The position numbers and the translations under genes were made by a program. A DNA stretch of 64,000 nt from Physcomitrium patens (taxonomy: Eukaryota > Streptophyta > Bryopsida > Funariales > Funariaceae), in contig NC_037253.1 in assembly GCF_000002425.4 (NCBI RefSeq), positions 2,697,427 to 2,761,426 on the forward strand. The letters are read 5' to 3'. Under the pieces are notes generated by a model. The model worked only from the letters and a program-made list of their open reading frames with translations. It was not told the DNA's origin and did no database searches. Below, piece after piece: positions 1 to 11,788 of this stretch; positions within the stretch are counted from its first letter, which is position 1; every line of letters begins with the position of its first letter.

Positions 1-918
1 GATAGGGCACAAATCACCCTGGCGTAGATTGAATCGAGTTGTCAATTATTTATGGGTTTCCACCCTAATCGCCACTGAAGCCCAAAATTCGAAACCCTAA
101 AAGCCTCATCACGACTGTGCCTCGTTTTATACGGTTGCACACATCAGCACCCTAGGGCGGGGACACTGAGCTGCACCTCCATGCCTGCTGTGGGCGATTT
201 GTGAGGTCATAGATACCTTACAGATTGCAGCAGGGGGAATGAGATATTATGTGATATTTGTCACTGCAAAATCCCTAATATCTGTCGACTAGCTCCCCTG
301 CACACTGAAATCAGGATACTCAGATATTTCCTGCGCTCTGTACCTGACTTTTCATTTCGTCCTGTACTTGGTGACATGCTCTTGGATGGGGAATGTTTAA
401 GGAGCTCCATTGCAACGCAGTGTCAGCATGATGTGCTAACGAGGAATCCGTTTCTGACTCAGCTGTGAAAACATTGTACCGGACCTAAGTCCGAGGCTAA
501 AACTGTGCCGTGCACGCTTCTCGAAACATAATCTAGCTATTTATAGCTAAATACGGTTCGGTGAGTCCAGGCCTTGGTTGGGGTAGCTGCCTTTTTTAAC
601 TGCTGAGCCTGACTCTGGATCTCATTTCTCACCGTTGTGACAGAGTTTCAAGAGTGTGTCTGTTCTTGAAGTTGAAGCATTCGAGACCACAGTCTGGCTA
701 TCCAAGTCGGTCCTCGTGAAACTCCTCCGATTTGGGTTGCGCAGTTCCGTGTGGCGTTGTTGGTTTTTTTCATTTTTAAAATCTTTAGGGGAGATTGTAT
801 ATTTAAGTTGTGGTGCCTGTGTAGAGGTGCGGGTTGGTTGTGGTTTACGGAGCGTGTTTTACAGTAAATTTAGAGGCAGTGCTTGGCTTTGGATACTTTT
901 GTCGGAATACTCAGATTA
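1..918. other. Upstream region of the GLB3 gene (promoter / 5' UTR)
   Basis: No conserved coding sequence is visible. A short open frame at 656-919 has no family features and ends at the GLB3 start codon, so it most likely lies in the 5' leader. A telo-box-like motif near position 92 could belong to this gene's distal promoter or to a divergent gene beyond the left edge. Confidence 0.4.
92..100 (+). promoter_or_regulatory. Telo-box-like motif (AAACCCTAA)
   Basis: The sequence aaaccctaa matches the plant telo-box, a promoter element common in translation and growth genes. It lies about 820 bp upstream of the GLB3 start codon, far for a core-proximal element, so it may serve a gene off the left edge. 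A 9-bp match can also occur by chance. Confidence 0.3.
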
Positions 919-2441
919 ATGTCCTTGCAAGAGCAAGCCACTCGGCGGAGTGGGGTAAAGCAGGATGACGCTTTTAAGATCGATGAGGTGAATTTGTTCC
1001 AGCGCTTGGGTCTTGACACCTTCATCAAGCTCTCCACCAATTTTTACGCACGGTACGTATCACGTGTGGTACGGATTTGTTAACAGACAAAAGGAACTCT
1101 TTCGACGATTCGAGTAGTTCAACAAAATTTGAAGTGTCGCCCTATGATTTTCTTACATTAGTGTCACCCTAAGCAATCAAGTATATCCCGTAGATTCTGG
1201 GTGAAACTGTCTGTTCTGCGCAACGCGGTTGCTTTATAGGTTTTACCCTACGTCCCGTGTAACCAAGAAGAGTTTGTCGATGTAGGGTTTATGACGACGA
1301 CCAGGAGTGGTTTCGCAAAATATTTTCAAGTTCCACCAAAGAGGACGCAATTAGAAACCAATACGAGTTTTTTGTTCAACGTATGGGAGGGCCCCCCTTG
1401 TATTCACAACGGAAAGGTACATGAATTTTTTCTCGTCGCAGTCAAGGAGAAATTTTATGCAATGTTCTCGACCTAGTTTATCTTCGTAGTTCGATTCTTG
1501 TACCCCATGAATTGCTGTCCTCTTACCCTATGCTACCCATTTTGAGACTTGTGTTATGACTTCGTGCTAAAGGAACTGAATTGCTTGAGTACATACCCGA
1601 AGGAGCCTTGAGGCAGAAATTTAAATTTCCATTTTTGGAGCAATTGGTTATCTATGTGTTTCAGTATTTTTGACGTTGTCAAGAACCATGCCCTCATTTC
1701 GCTTCCTCTATTCAGGTCATCCTGCTTTGATTGGACGGCATGGTCCTTTTACGTTCGATGAACAAGGAGCCGTGCGTTGGTTAGAGCATATGCAAGCTGC
1801 ATTGAACGACACTCCTGAAATTGATGCCGATTCAAAGAAGCGCATGTTTGACTTTTTTAAGTAAGTGCTCACTCGGCTTGTAGTTGCTGGTCTTTCTCGC
1901 TCTCCTTCCTCCCCGTCGATGTGAGTGTGCGTGAGTGTTTGTGATGGAATTTTAAGTCCGTTCTTTATTGTTAAGGGCAGAAATGTGTTGGTGTTGAAAA
2001 TATTCAACATTTTTCATCATATTCAGCTCTGCGAGATGCTTACTGGTGCTAAATTCAGGGTTTTGGGTAGTCCATCTTATCAGTTTGTCTACAGCTATTG
2101 AAACTTTTCCATTACTTTTCTCTTGTCGGATTGCAGTCTCACTTGAATGTTAAACTATTCATAATCTGAATCAGGAATCGAGTCGCCTGGTGTATGTGTG
2201 TCTCAAGTTGTTTTGTGCTGCTCATATGAAATTTTTATTGTGTAATAGATTACATTCTCGCTTCCCAGTTATTCTTATCTGATCCTTTATCCATGATTCA
2301 GACAATTCCAAGAGATGAATACATTGTCGTATGCTTGCCCTTATCTCTAGTGCTTACCTTACGAATCGCGTGTTACGCAGACACACGGCCTATTTCTTGG
2401 TGGCAGGGAAGGAGCTCATGAATCGCCGCAATGCCATGTGA
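919..2441 (+). CDS. GLB3: Truncated (2-on-2) haemoglobin, GLB3 type, 4 exons
   Basis: Coding exons are 919-1052, 1286-1416, 1716-1860 and 2381-2441, all with GT-AG introns. Together they give one 156-residue protein. It closely resembles plant class 3 haemoglobin (trHb2 / group II truncated globin). Visible features are the N-terminal helix leading to [19 protein letters not shown] with Tyr43 (B10), Ala66 (E7), Gln70 (E11), the [19 protein letters not shown] segment with the proximal haem ligand His97 (F8), and Trp110 (G8) in WLEHM. These are the residues expected in plant GLB3. The family binds O2, NO and other ligands; its physiological role is not settled and it has no predicted targeting signal here. 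The start at 919 is chosen because MSLQ aligns with the family start; an in-frame ATG at 883 would add 12 unconserved residues. Three introns is the usual number for plant globins. Confidence 0.93.
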
Positions 2442-4159
2442 TCATGTCCAGACGTCTTTGCTCTCTGCATTTTGAACTATCAGCAAGGTTACAAACGATG
2501 GTTGTATATCCGAATTAGAAGTCATTTGAGATGGAGCATATGGTAAAGCAAGTTAGATTCTACATGTTATCCACTTTCTAATTCGATTCTACAGTTGTTA
2601 GTATTTTAGAGTTACGTATTAACTCCCAAACAAACCAATCGTATCAGCCTTGGGAACTACGAGAAGTCATTGGATGGAGGCAGATTTTTAGAATGCAGTG
2701 TTCGTCTTCTTTATCGTGCTGTTTGATGGAGGGAAAGGCCACTGATGAACCTTGTAATGATGCATTGGCCACAGTCAACCGTGACTGATTTGCAGTGTCA
2801 TCTCATTCTTATAGTGACTAGTGGTATTCGCAAACTGCAAATCGTTCACTGCAAATCGTTCACTGCTTTGCAGAGGCGAGCATCAGTCGACATCGAATGT
2901 AGGAAAGTGAAGCTTGTCAGCTTTAACGCTGGATCCGCTATGTTTTCAGAAAGTATTCTATTTTTATGAGAATGAAAATCTTCAACATGATCCACCATCC
3001 TTGCAACTAATTGTTTTAGTGGTAACAAGGGGAAAAAAAAGTACATGATTTTTCTCATTCCTTCTAAAAATTATCGTCAGAATTATCAAATACCAACAAT
3101 GAAGTTGTACTGTTCAGTTATCATACAGCTTCTTGGTTAAGTTAAAACAGCATGTGTTGGTGGACCGACGAATCTTTTTCTTCTAAACTCATGAGAACGT
3201 CCTTTAAAATTAACGATAATAATAAAAATCTCACTATAATATGTGTTCTAACACATAGCGTGGCATGTTTCTAAAATGACAATTTTGTTTAATAAAAAAA
3301 ACGTTTATTTGCAACCAAATGTCACACCTATGAGCCCGTGTCAACCATATTCTCTGAGGATTCGTTATTCTTCCGTGCACTACATCGAGATGCTCTTGGC
3401 ATGGAGATCGATCATCCAGCAGAACCACGGTATTATTGCCAGTTGCAAGTACCAATAGCGGCATAGGTGGGTATGGAACAGCAGACCTCTTTCTCTTCTT
3501 TGCTTATTTTCTTTGGCATTGTTGAAGAGGATGACGCATGTCGATATGCACTTTGTTAGTTACAATTTACGGCCTTGACTTTTACTTATCTAAACTCTTA
3601 GGCCACACTGTACTTGAAATCTCAAGTACAAGAACATGTTGGGGTACTACACGCTGGTATGCAGGTAAACTAACACAAGTATTAAATCTTAGTTCAACTC
3701 CATCTGCAGGGCAGCTTTCCGGTGGAAAATCTCCTTCATCCTTCAACAGCTGTAAACCAGACTTCTAACACAAACTGGGTTTGTACGCATTCACCAAAGT
3801 GATCATTCATGTTATATATTCCATGTGTGGTGGATGTCTCTGTTTGAATTTTCTCAGCTCCGGATCGCATCTGTCGAGCCATAGTTTGCAACCCACAAGG
3901 CGCTGCCAGTAGCAACAGAAACCCGCAAATCTTACTGAACAAAACACTGCGGTAAGCAACAGAAACCCGCAAATCTTACTAAACAATACACTGCGGTAAA
4001 CAGAAACCCGCAAATCTTACTAAACAAGACACTGCTGTAGGCAACACTGAGGTGTTGAAAAATTGGTACATGTCGAAATGATAAACAAGAAGCTACTCAT
4101 GCCGAGTGTCTACTACGTTTGAGCTTCAAACAATTTCACTCGCCTGACAATCCTTATAA
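2442..4159. other. Gene-free spacer between GLB3 and the first Gypsy element
   Basis: The 3' UTR of GLB3 should lie in its first few hundred bases. Small open frames at 2745-2969, 3276-3458 and 3538-3768 show no family motif and no codon bias. A short direct duplication of actgcaaatcgttc occurs near 2836-2864, and a clear tandem repeat lies at 3911-4039. Nothing else is recognisable. Confidence 0.5.
3911..4039. repeat. Tandem repeat, 3 units of about 44 bp
   Basis: Three consecutive units, 3911-3954, 3955-3998 and 3999-4039, share the core cagaaacccgcaaatcttac followed by an aacactgc(g/t)gta-type end. The third unit lacks three bases at its start. Unit lengths of 44, 44 and 41 bp are not all multiples of three and no conserved frame runs through them, so this is noncoding minisatellite-like DNA. 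Confidence 0.85.
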
Positions 4160-4434
4160 TGTCGCTCCTATTGAGAAACTCCACTCACCTAGGAATCCCA
4201 GAAACAACGTTAGATTCAAACAAACACAATGCCAAAGTGTACAAACACTCTCAATCTCTCTCTTCACATCCCACTCAGTTCATCTGACTCTAGGTTGACG
4301 AGGAATGAGCGTCCAGTCCATCTGACCCTAGGTTGACGAGGAATGAGCATCCACCCTCCAACTGACCCTAGGTTGAGGAGGAATGAGCATTCAACCCCCA
4401 AGCTCCCCTAGGGGTGCGTCATACTGAACCCTTA
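4160..4434 (-). repeat. 3' LTR of the Gypsy element (left copy)
   Basis: Begins with TG and matches the right copy across the whole length, for example in ctcctattgagaaact and ttagattcaaacaaacacaa. It is about 65 bp longer than the right copy because an internal 40-bp unit is present three times here and once there. Confidence 0.8.
4279..4398. repeat. Triplicated unit of about 40 bp inside the left Gypsy LTR
   Basis: Three tandem copies of a unit with core ctgaccctaggttgacgagg, starting near 4279, 4317 and 4358. The other LTR of the same element holds one copy (about 9889-9930), so the expansion happened within this LTR after insertion or in a parental copy. Confidence 0.8.
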
Positions 4435-5723
4435 TACCCTTTGAGGAGGTCAATGTACTAATTGATGATGGTGGCTACTCTTTTGCAAACCTTCTTTTGA
4501 AAAGTGAAATTTATTCCTATATTCTCTTTGAGTGCACTCGGCACAATTTGGCACTCTCCACCTCAGGCAACATGAGGGCTCTCTTTCATGCTTGGCCCTA
4601 TTTCACTTTTGAAATTTCAAGATAATCATAATATAAATATTGAGATAGAATGCTAACCCTTCTCGTATTCTTTGTGCATTTCATCCCTAACTTTTTCTAT
4701 AGTTTCTCTCAACAAGCAATTTTGGAAATCTGTATCTTTCGATTCGGATTGCAAGAGCTTACATTCCTACGAGACTTACCTCAGCTATTGAATTCCTTAA
4801 CTGAGACCCACCTCGCCTCACTACTCTTCCTTACCTTATGGAAGTGATTTATAGTCATCCAACGGAAAATCCATTTATGAAAAGTTGACCGTTTACGCCT
4901 CCTCACTCAAGGCCTTGTGTCCGCCTCATACAAGTTCTTTAAGATTGTTCTCTATGGAGTCTCCTCAAATTAGAATCTTTCCAATGCTCTTTATACTTTT
5001 GAAATATTTATACCTTTATTGAATCTGTTCCAAATTTTGAAGCCTCCTCAATTCCTTTCTTCTGTGTTCCATAGGATTTCCTCTGCAATCCTCCCCCTCT
5101 CACTTTGAATGAAGATGTCCTCATCTTTAGGTCCACCACAAAGCTCTTTCTATTGCTAGTTGAAGTCCTCAGTTCTTTAACTGCTTCTACATGGATCTCC
5201 TTGGTCTATACTTATCCACTTTCTTGTCGAAAGCGATTACTAAGCCCTACACATTTCTCAGATTATGTTTATTAATCCATTGAAACTCGTGTAGCAGATA
5301 ACCTTTACAGGTGCATAGATATTGCACTCCTTTGACATCAATTCGTTTCTAGTCAAATATTGTCGATACTTAATCCATGGTTTTTTTCCATACCTCCTCT
5401 TGAAGTGAAATTCGTGCCTTTTCTTTGTGAAACTTCTTTTCATTGTCTATAAACTTTTTGAAGACACTAACACAAAAAATTGGATGCTACTTCAATCTTT
5501 TCAAGACGTCTAGCATGTAGATATTTTTATGCAGTATTTGCTCAATTACGTAGGACCTTGCCCATTTTTGAGTCCACTTAGGAATGAAGTGTGCATGGTA
5601 AGTGAAGTTGTTTGTGTTAAACCATACTCTATCTCTCTTTTTGTACTACACATCTCTCCAATGCTTATCAGCCTACTTCTTGTATCTACTAGCGATACTC
5701 ATGATGACTTTCTTTTGTGCCAT

Positions 5724-6560
5724 TCACTTTGTCTCTTCTCTCGAGTAGAACCTAGAAGTAATTTCATTACTTTGTCTAACTCCAATCAAGTCAATTGGCC
5801 TAAGTGGATCAAAATCATGAGCCACTTGAAATTGTGTATTGTGTAGAGACTCATTTTGGAGTGTATTATAACTAAACTTTGCTATAGGCAGCCACTTGAT
5901 TCTATCCGTATTGTCGCTTGATATATAATGTTTCAGGTATATTGAAAGAATTTCATTGATTCTTTCTATTTGGCCATTTCCTTGCAGATGCCAAGTTGTT
6001 GTGAAAATGATCTTAGATCTTAACTTCCTCATAATGTGTTGCTAAAATTGTTTCATAAAGTGAACATCTTTGTCACTTACAATTGATGTCGACACACCAT
6101 ATAATAAAATCCACGAATCAAAGAAGAAACCTTCTATTAACTATGGTGCTATCTCCAACTCTTTTTTGAAGTCTTTTGGAAATATCATCATTACTGTAAA
6201 CCTCGTGATTTTTTTGAACTTGTCAATCATGACTAAAATGGCATTGGCTTCACCACACTCTTGTAAGCCCATTATAAAATCCAAAGATATGTCTCTATAC
6301 GATAAAGACAAAAGAGGTAACAGTTCTAATAGACCTACCTTAGCTTGTGTTGAGTACTTATTTTTCTAGCACAACAAGCAACTTCTTATGTATTGCTCTA
6401 CGTCTTCTCTTAAGGAAAGCCAATAGTAAGATTGCGCCATGTCTTTCGTTGCGGTCTTCACTCTCCTATGTCCTAAGCGTAGAGCATTATGTATTTCAAA
6501 CATCACCTTCGTTCTCTACTTGCTTTTTGAGATATAGAGCCACGTTTGTTTTAACTAGAT
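5724..6560 (-). pseudogene. Gypsy integrase remnant
   Basis: The 3' part of the pol region. The clearest stretch, at 5724-6032, carries the integrase-core signature: a WHLQGNGQIERINEIL-like segment (the usual W-PQ-NGQ-ER-N pattern) followed by the W-P-A-F-YN segment that ends the Ty3 integrase core. Decayed, with several breaks. Confidence 0.75.
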
Positions 6561-6849
6561 AAGTCCATCCTTTATTGCAGAGACTCCAATAAGTCTCTTT
6601 TGCTTCCTTGTAGATTTGGTCACAGCAAATGCTTTCTTAATTTCTAATGCATTATTATCTATCTTGTATGCTTCCTTCATACCTTTGATGAGGAGAGAGT
6701 CATCATAATAGACAATAGTACTAAGCATCATTATATCATGAAACTTTTTTTTTATAAACTCCGCTCTTCTACTTAGCATGTCTCGCACTAAGTTATCCTT
6801 ATCTAATTTGTGAATCAGTTCAACATCCATCGAGACAATCACATCATAT

Positions 6850-7085
6850 CATCTCAATTTTTTTGGAGATGTTTGCATCTTTGAAGTAAAATACTTGAGA
6901 GAGATGTTATCAATATAGACCTTCGTCTTCCTACCACCTAAGTATTGTCTCTAAGCCTTTAAGCAATGCACCATTGTAAACAATTCTTTCTCATGCGTCG
7001 GCCATCTTAGTTGGCTTTTGCTTGGTTTCTTACTTTGAAACACCACAAGTCTTTTTTCTTGCATTAAGACCCTATCAATAGCAAA
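6850..7085 (-). pseudogene. Gypsy RNase H remnant
   Basis: A minus-strand segment retains the RNase H pattern of Ty3 elements: a VLMQEKRLVVFQSKK-like start, a THEKELFTMVHCLKA-like segment and a VYIDN-like segment where the family usually has YTDH. Lies between the RT and integrase remnants, as expected. Decayed. Confidence 0.65.
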
Positions 7086-7373
7086 ATCGCTCACCCTCAT
7101 ATGGATCTCAAAATCTTTATCAAATTATACATAATACAACACTGAATTAGAAATCAATACTTTTTTAATTACTTGAAAAGACTTTTTACAACTCGAGTCC
7201 CATCTTATGGATGTGCCATCCTTCTTTAAGAGGCTCGTCAGAGGTCCAATGATCTTTGAGAAGTTTCTTATGAACTTTTGACAATAATTCACCAACCCCA
7301 AGAAAGACCTTATGCCTTTTTGAGTCTTCGGTACCTTCCAAGTCTAGATTGTTTGGATTTTCTTTGACTCCAG

Positions 7374-7990
7374 CTATATCCCTTTGCTATTGATGATGTG
7401 TCCAAAAAACTCCAACTCCTCTAGATAAAATATGCTCTTTTTTTTCTTGGCATATAATTGATTCTCTTGCAACTTGGTCAACACAATTTGTAAGTGTCTC
7501 TCATAATCTACTTCACTCTTAGAAAACACCAAAATGTCACTAATATATATAACCACAAATTCATCACTTTCTTTGTAAAAAATGGAGTTCATTAGTATGA
7601 TAAAGGTTGCTAGAGCATTACATAATCCAAAAGATATTATGACAAATTCATAAGAATCATACTTGATTCTACACGTTGTATTCTCAACGTCTTTTTGAGC
7701 AATCTTTATTTGGTACTATCCACTCTTAAGATCAATCTTACTAAACCATTTACTTCTGCTTAGCCTATCCAACAAGTCATCAACTCATGGCAATGGATAG
7801 TTATTTTTTACAGTGATCTCATTCAAGACTTGATAATTGATATACATCCTCATTTTGCCATCATTTTTTCTCACAAAGAGGATTGGGTCTCTAAATAGAG
7901 ATTCACTTGGTATGATGTATCATTTTTCCAGCAACTCATTTAATTGTTCTTTGAGCTCCTTCAACTTGAACTAGATTAATCGATTAGGTG
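7374..7990 (-). pseudogene. Gypsy reverse transcriptase remnant
   Basis: The clearest part, 7374-7592, reads as the RT palm and thumb: a VIYISDILVFS segment at the place of the catalytic YxDD box, followed by the H-LQIVLTKLQENQLYAK-K segment and an FFGHIINSKGI motif, all typical of Ty3/Gypsy. Upstream bases to about 7990 hold the fingers region. Decayed. Confidence 0.75.
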
Positions 7991-8499
7991 CCTTGTTCAA
8001 GGATTGTGATTCAAGGACTAACCCAATTTTATGGTCCACCATCCTATTGAGTGTCAACTCTTTTGGTAGCTTTGGCGTTAAGACATCACCAAACTCCAAT
8101 GCTAACTTTTGTACCAGTTGAAGAGATAATGGAGTGGTTCTTCTTTGCTCGACTTTATTATCAAATTTTTCAATTACAACTTTAAAATTAAGATTGATAT
8201 TTCTTAAGTGGAAGAGAAATTATTCCTCTTTTAATTCTTATTGAGTAACAATAGCAATTTTCAACTTGTATAGTATTAGGTGATTTATGAAGGATAGGTC
8301 TATGACTCTTTCTTCCACTCCCATCTGCTATTTACATTTTTGGTTTCCATCGGAGCTCCACTCCATAATACTTTAGAAATGTGTTTTCTAGTATTATGTC
8401 TACTCTACTCAGGTGGCAAATGGTGAAGTCCTTTCAAAACTTCTTATTTCCTGAATTAAACTCCACATCCTTCATGACTAAATAAGATATCTTTCCTCC

Positions 8500-9295
8500 T
8501 TAGGCAAACAATATCTTCACATTTTTAGTCAATTCTTGAGCTAGCTCCAACCTCTTGGTGCACTTTGGGCTCATAAATGAATTGATTGCCCATGTGTTAA
8601 TCAACATGGCTACTTCAATATTCCCAACTTTAAAACTTAGGTAAACAAGTTTCTTATGTAAGCTGATAAGCATGAGCTTTTCTTTGAAATCTCTCTCTTT
8701 CACCAAAACTAGTATATTGAGACTTAATACTTGGAAGTTTTGATCCATCTCAATCTCATATCTTAGAGGAAAATTAGAAAGTACACTCACCTTCTTCGTT
8801 ATCTCTTCATTCTTACAATCGTTAGCGTATTGCTCCTTCTGTTGGTACCTAAAGCACATCACTAACGTACTCACCATTGCCTTCTTTGAATTGCTCCCTT
8901 GGCTATCAATTACTTTGGACTTAGAAAAATAAAGGGTCACTTCTTCAAATTTCTTTTTGGACAATTTCTTTGTCATAGTTCAAAATTTACATAAACCAAT
9001 ATAGTATACTTCCCTCGAGTAAGGCTAACAATGTCCTGATCTTATCAACATTGTCTTTGACGTCATTAGCCATGTGCCAATGCTCTACTTCTTTGAGGAA
9101 CCTCTTCATAGTTCTTTTGTGCTCTGTACCTTGCCACTTCTTTGGTTGATCTGTCTTCGCTCGATAGGAGCTTAACTTGCTCTTTTGGCTCTTCAACAGC
9201 GTCTCTTTTTTCACATCCTCCCATACCACAAAATCAATTAGAAGTTGGTTCACCTCCATCTTCTTCTCAAACTCCATGTTCTTTTCTTCCATCAT
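8500..9295 (-). pseudogene. Gypsy gag, zinc knuckle and protease remnant
   Basis: 9295-8987 is a lysine- and glutamate-rich gag segment. 8976-8500 contains a zinc-knuckle-like remnant (CFRYQQKEQYANDC) and, further on, a retropepsin-like stretch with a YLSFKVGNIEVAMLINTWA pattern followed by NSFMS, at the usual gag-to-pol position. Decayed. Confidence 0.65.
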
Positions 9296-9747
9296 TGAAA
9301 TAATCTTCTCAACTTTGAATAGAGAGACAACCTCTTGTCTATTCGTCTACAAATTCATTGAGTGGTTTGAAGTTTTGGACGTGGTTTGCCTTTGTGATCT
9401 GAGATTCTTAATCACTCTTGTTTTCTTTGCTAAGAAGGTTAAGAGGATCTATTTCAATCACAAGCCCTTCTATGATCTCTTCCAACTCCATTTAAATTTC
9501 TTCACCTCGTACTTCTAAGGGTTAGATATCTCTTCCTCAAGCACGGACTTCTTCTTGACTGCTCTTTGCCTAGGTCTAGGCTCGTGGCCTACTTGTATTG
9601 ACTGCAAGTCGGTGTCAAGGATGTCTTCGTCTTCTACCCGTTGGATCAAAGTCTTTGTGGTCTTCTTTTCCATTCTCCAAAGCTTCACTTACCACGGGAT
9701 GATCAAAAATTTCTCCCATGCACTTCTTGCCAATTCCGGACTCAAAA

Positions 9748-9759
9748 GCTCTCATACCA
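9748..9759 (-). other. Primer-binding site of the Gypsy element (tRNA-iMet)
   Basis: On the minus strand the sequence is tggtatgagagc, one base from the standard initiator-methionine PBS tggtatcagagc, and it lies two bases from the inner edge of the 5' LTR. The same 12-mer occurs as PBS in the Copia element at 28335-28346. Confidence 0.75.
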
Positions 9760-9761
9760 CA

Positions 9762-9969
9762 TGTAGCATCACTCCTATTGAGAAACTTTACTCACTTGGG
9801 AATCCCTCCAGAAACAACATTAGATTCAAACAAACACAATACAGAAGTGTACAAATGCTCTCACTCTCTCTCTCTCTGCAACCCACCTAGTCCATCTGAC
9901 CCTAAGCTGAGGAGAAATGAGCATCCAGCGCTCAAGCTTTCTTGAGGGTGCGTCACACTAAACCCTCAC
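9762..9969 (-). repeat. 5' LTR of the Gypsy element (right copy)
   Basis: Direct repeat of 4160-4434 with one copy of the internal 40-bp unit. It ends with a tgcgtcacactaaaccctca-like sequence matching the left copy. Sequence similarity may continue a few bases to about 9981. Confidence 0.75.
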
Positions 9970-11450
9970 AAAGGTCAACATCCACGGTCGTCACGGTGTC
10001 TTTGGTACTGGGCTGTCTTACTCGACGGGGCAACTCTCATTGATTCGCGTCGCCTCTTCACTTGAAGTGACATGCCGCCAATCCAACCGATCTCCTCCTC
10101 AACTCGGAATCAACATCTGAGCTATTCATAGGATGGACTAAGAAGACCGTCTCCTCTCCACTTTCTTCCCTAAAACTAATTAGTCACTTCAACACTCAAG
10201 TGACCTACAGGTAAGGTACCGTGTACCACTAGGGCACCCCCCAAATGAAGGTTCCCTTGGATCGAGGGAGGTGGCCCTCCCAACCTCTCCTTTGCTACCT
10301 CGTCACGAGCAACCCTTGAAAATTGAATAGCTCTTAGTTGGCGTTCTGTTTTTGCAAGGGTCTGCCTTTTCATACCCTTACAACCCTTGGGAATTGCCTG
10401 ATAGCCCGAATCAAACCCCACCACGTCACACCATTGATTCCAAGTCGCCGGTGGACACCTTGCAGGTGCTGTCCTTTGTTCTCATCTTCACTTCGTATGC
10501 TGCTTTATGGAGCTCGAATATCATCAATTTCGGAGTCTAAAAGCTTCAGAGAGAAGATTTCACGGTTGTCAGCTAGTTCCATCGGAACCCGCAGAATGAG
10601 ACTCACTGAAACCCACACACCCGCGTGTTCGTCTAGTGGTATCAGTCCACATCGCATCAGTTCACGATTTCAAATGTAGAAGTCCGCGATCCTTTCGGCA
10701 GATATCTAGCTCGAACTGGTTCCTCATAGAACTGAATTACTGCAGCAAGTGAGGACCCAACAGGTAGCGAATCCACTCAGATGGCTCTGACACGCTTCGG
10801 AGACAGGGGCATCCGTGTGAACGATGCCAGATCACGACGACGTGGTCGCTTTCATTTAAGATGCCACTGCAGTACAACTCTGGTTGGTGCGGTCGAGCTG
10901 CAGTTTCTAGACTTTCAGGAACTAGAGCACCTGCATCCTCCTCGCTTTGCAGGCAGATGATAAGCGCCTCCTCGAGACCACGCGTCCATTAAATCTTAGG
11001 TTTCTATTTATATATATATATATATATATAGATAAGTGGATATTTTCTTTTTCTTCTGTAGCACTGCTGCTACTTCTACATCTTCTGTAATGATTTAGGC
11101 ATAAGCATCGTCCAGCTGGCTGTCGGTAAAGTAACCACAACTTTTTTCCGACGTGCTGGTATGCTAGGCCTGGCCCCACATGCACGATTACATGTCCCTG
11201 CCAGGCATCGAATATTCCTCATCCTGCCGAGACGCTGAACAAGCCACGCGGGTCTGAGGCCTGGACTCTCCGAAACCAGCCTCCATCGTAATCATCAATT
11301 CATCCTCCGGCACTGTGCATCTGATTCGTTGTATTGCTACTGCCGATCTGCTCCATTACTGCTCACTTTGCTTGAATTGTTGCTTCTTCTTGTTTCCGTT
11401 CTTTCAAGCCTGTGTCATCGCGGCGGTGTGGTCAATGTTTTTGGTTGAGC
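9970..11450. other. GC-richer spacer without a recognised gene
   Basis: This segment is clearly less AT-rich than the DNA on either side, which suggests former or unrecognised genic sequence. Open frames at 10176-10424 (minus) and 10338-10679 (plus) show no domain that I recognise. A (TA)n tract lies at about 11007-11030. It may be exons of an unrecognised gene, the edge of an older repeat, or unique intergenic DNA. Confidence 0.35.
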
Positions 11451-11751
11451 AAACTACGCACTAGTTAATAAAAATGATCTAGACACATACAAAATGACAA
11501 AAGAAAAATTCCCAACAGTTCATCTTGTACGATATTTAGCAACTAGATTTTTGAAGCTTTGAGGTGGAGTATGTTTTGGTATTTGTTTGATAGTTGAGTG
11601 AGTGAATTGGAAAACATGTATTTTAATGAATCGTTGGTGTTGAGAACATTGACACCTACAAATTGTGCTGCTATGACTTGTGTGACGTAGCATAAATAAT
11701 GCTATCAACAAACTTGGGTAATTGCTTTATTTTACCAAGTATAAGTGTATG

Positions 11752-11754
<3 letters not shown>

Positions 11755-11786
<32 letters not shown>
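11755..11786. repeat. (TA)n microsatellite
   Basis: Uninterrupted TA dinucleotides, about 16 units. Confidence 0.95.

Positions 11787-11788
<2 letters not shown>

Larger units (their letters stand above)
4160..9969 (-). mobile_element. Decayed Gypsy (Ty3-type) LTR retrotransposon
   Basis: Two direct terminal repeats (4160-4434 and 9762-9969) bracket remnants of gag, a CCHC knuckle, protease, reverse transcriptase, RNase H and integrase. Read on the minus strand the order is gag-PR-RT-RH-INT, which defines Ty3/Gypsy. A primer-binding site matching initiator tRNA-Met (tggtatgagagc on the minus strand, 9748-9759) sits two bases inside the right-hand (5') LTR. No clear target-site duplication was seen at the chosen ends, so the exact right end is uncertain by about 12 bases. 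The element is a fossil with many breaks, probably more than ten. Confidence 0.85.

Noticed and set aside
3911-4039. CRISPR-like array of three repeats
   Set aside because: The units are contiguous, with no unique spacers, and the DNA is clearly plant nuclear.
10176-10424. 82-codon minus-strand frame as a gene
   Set aside because: It looks protein-like but has no recognised domain or convincing neighbouring exons, so it is described only within the spacer entry.
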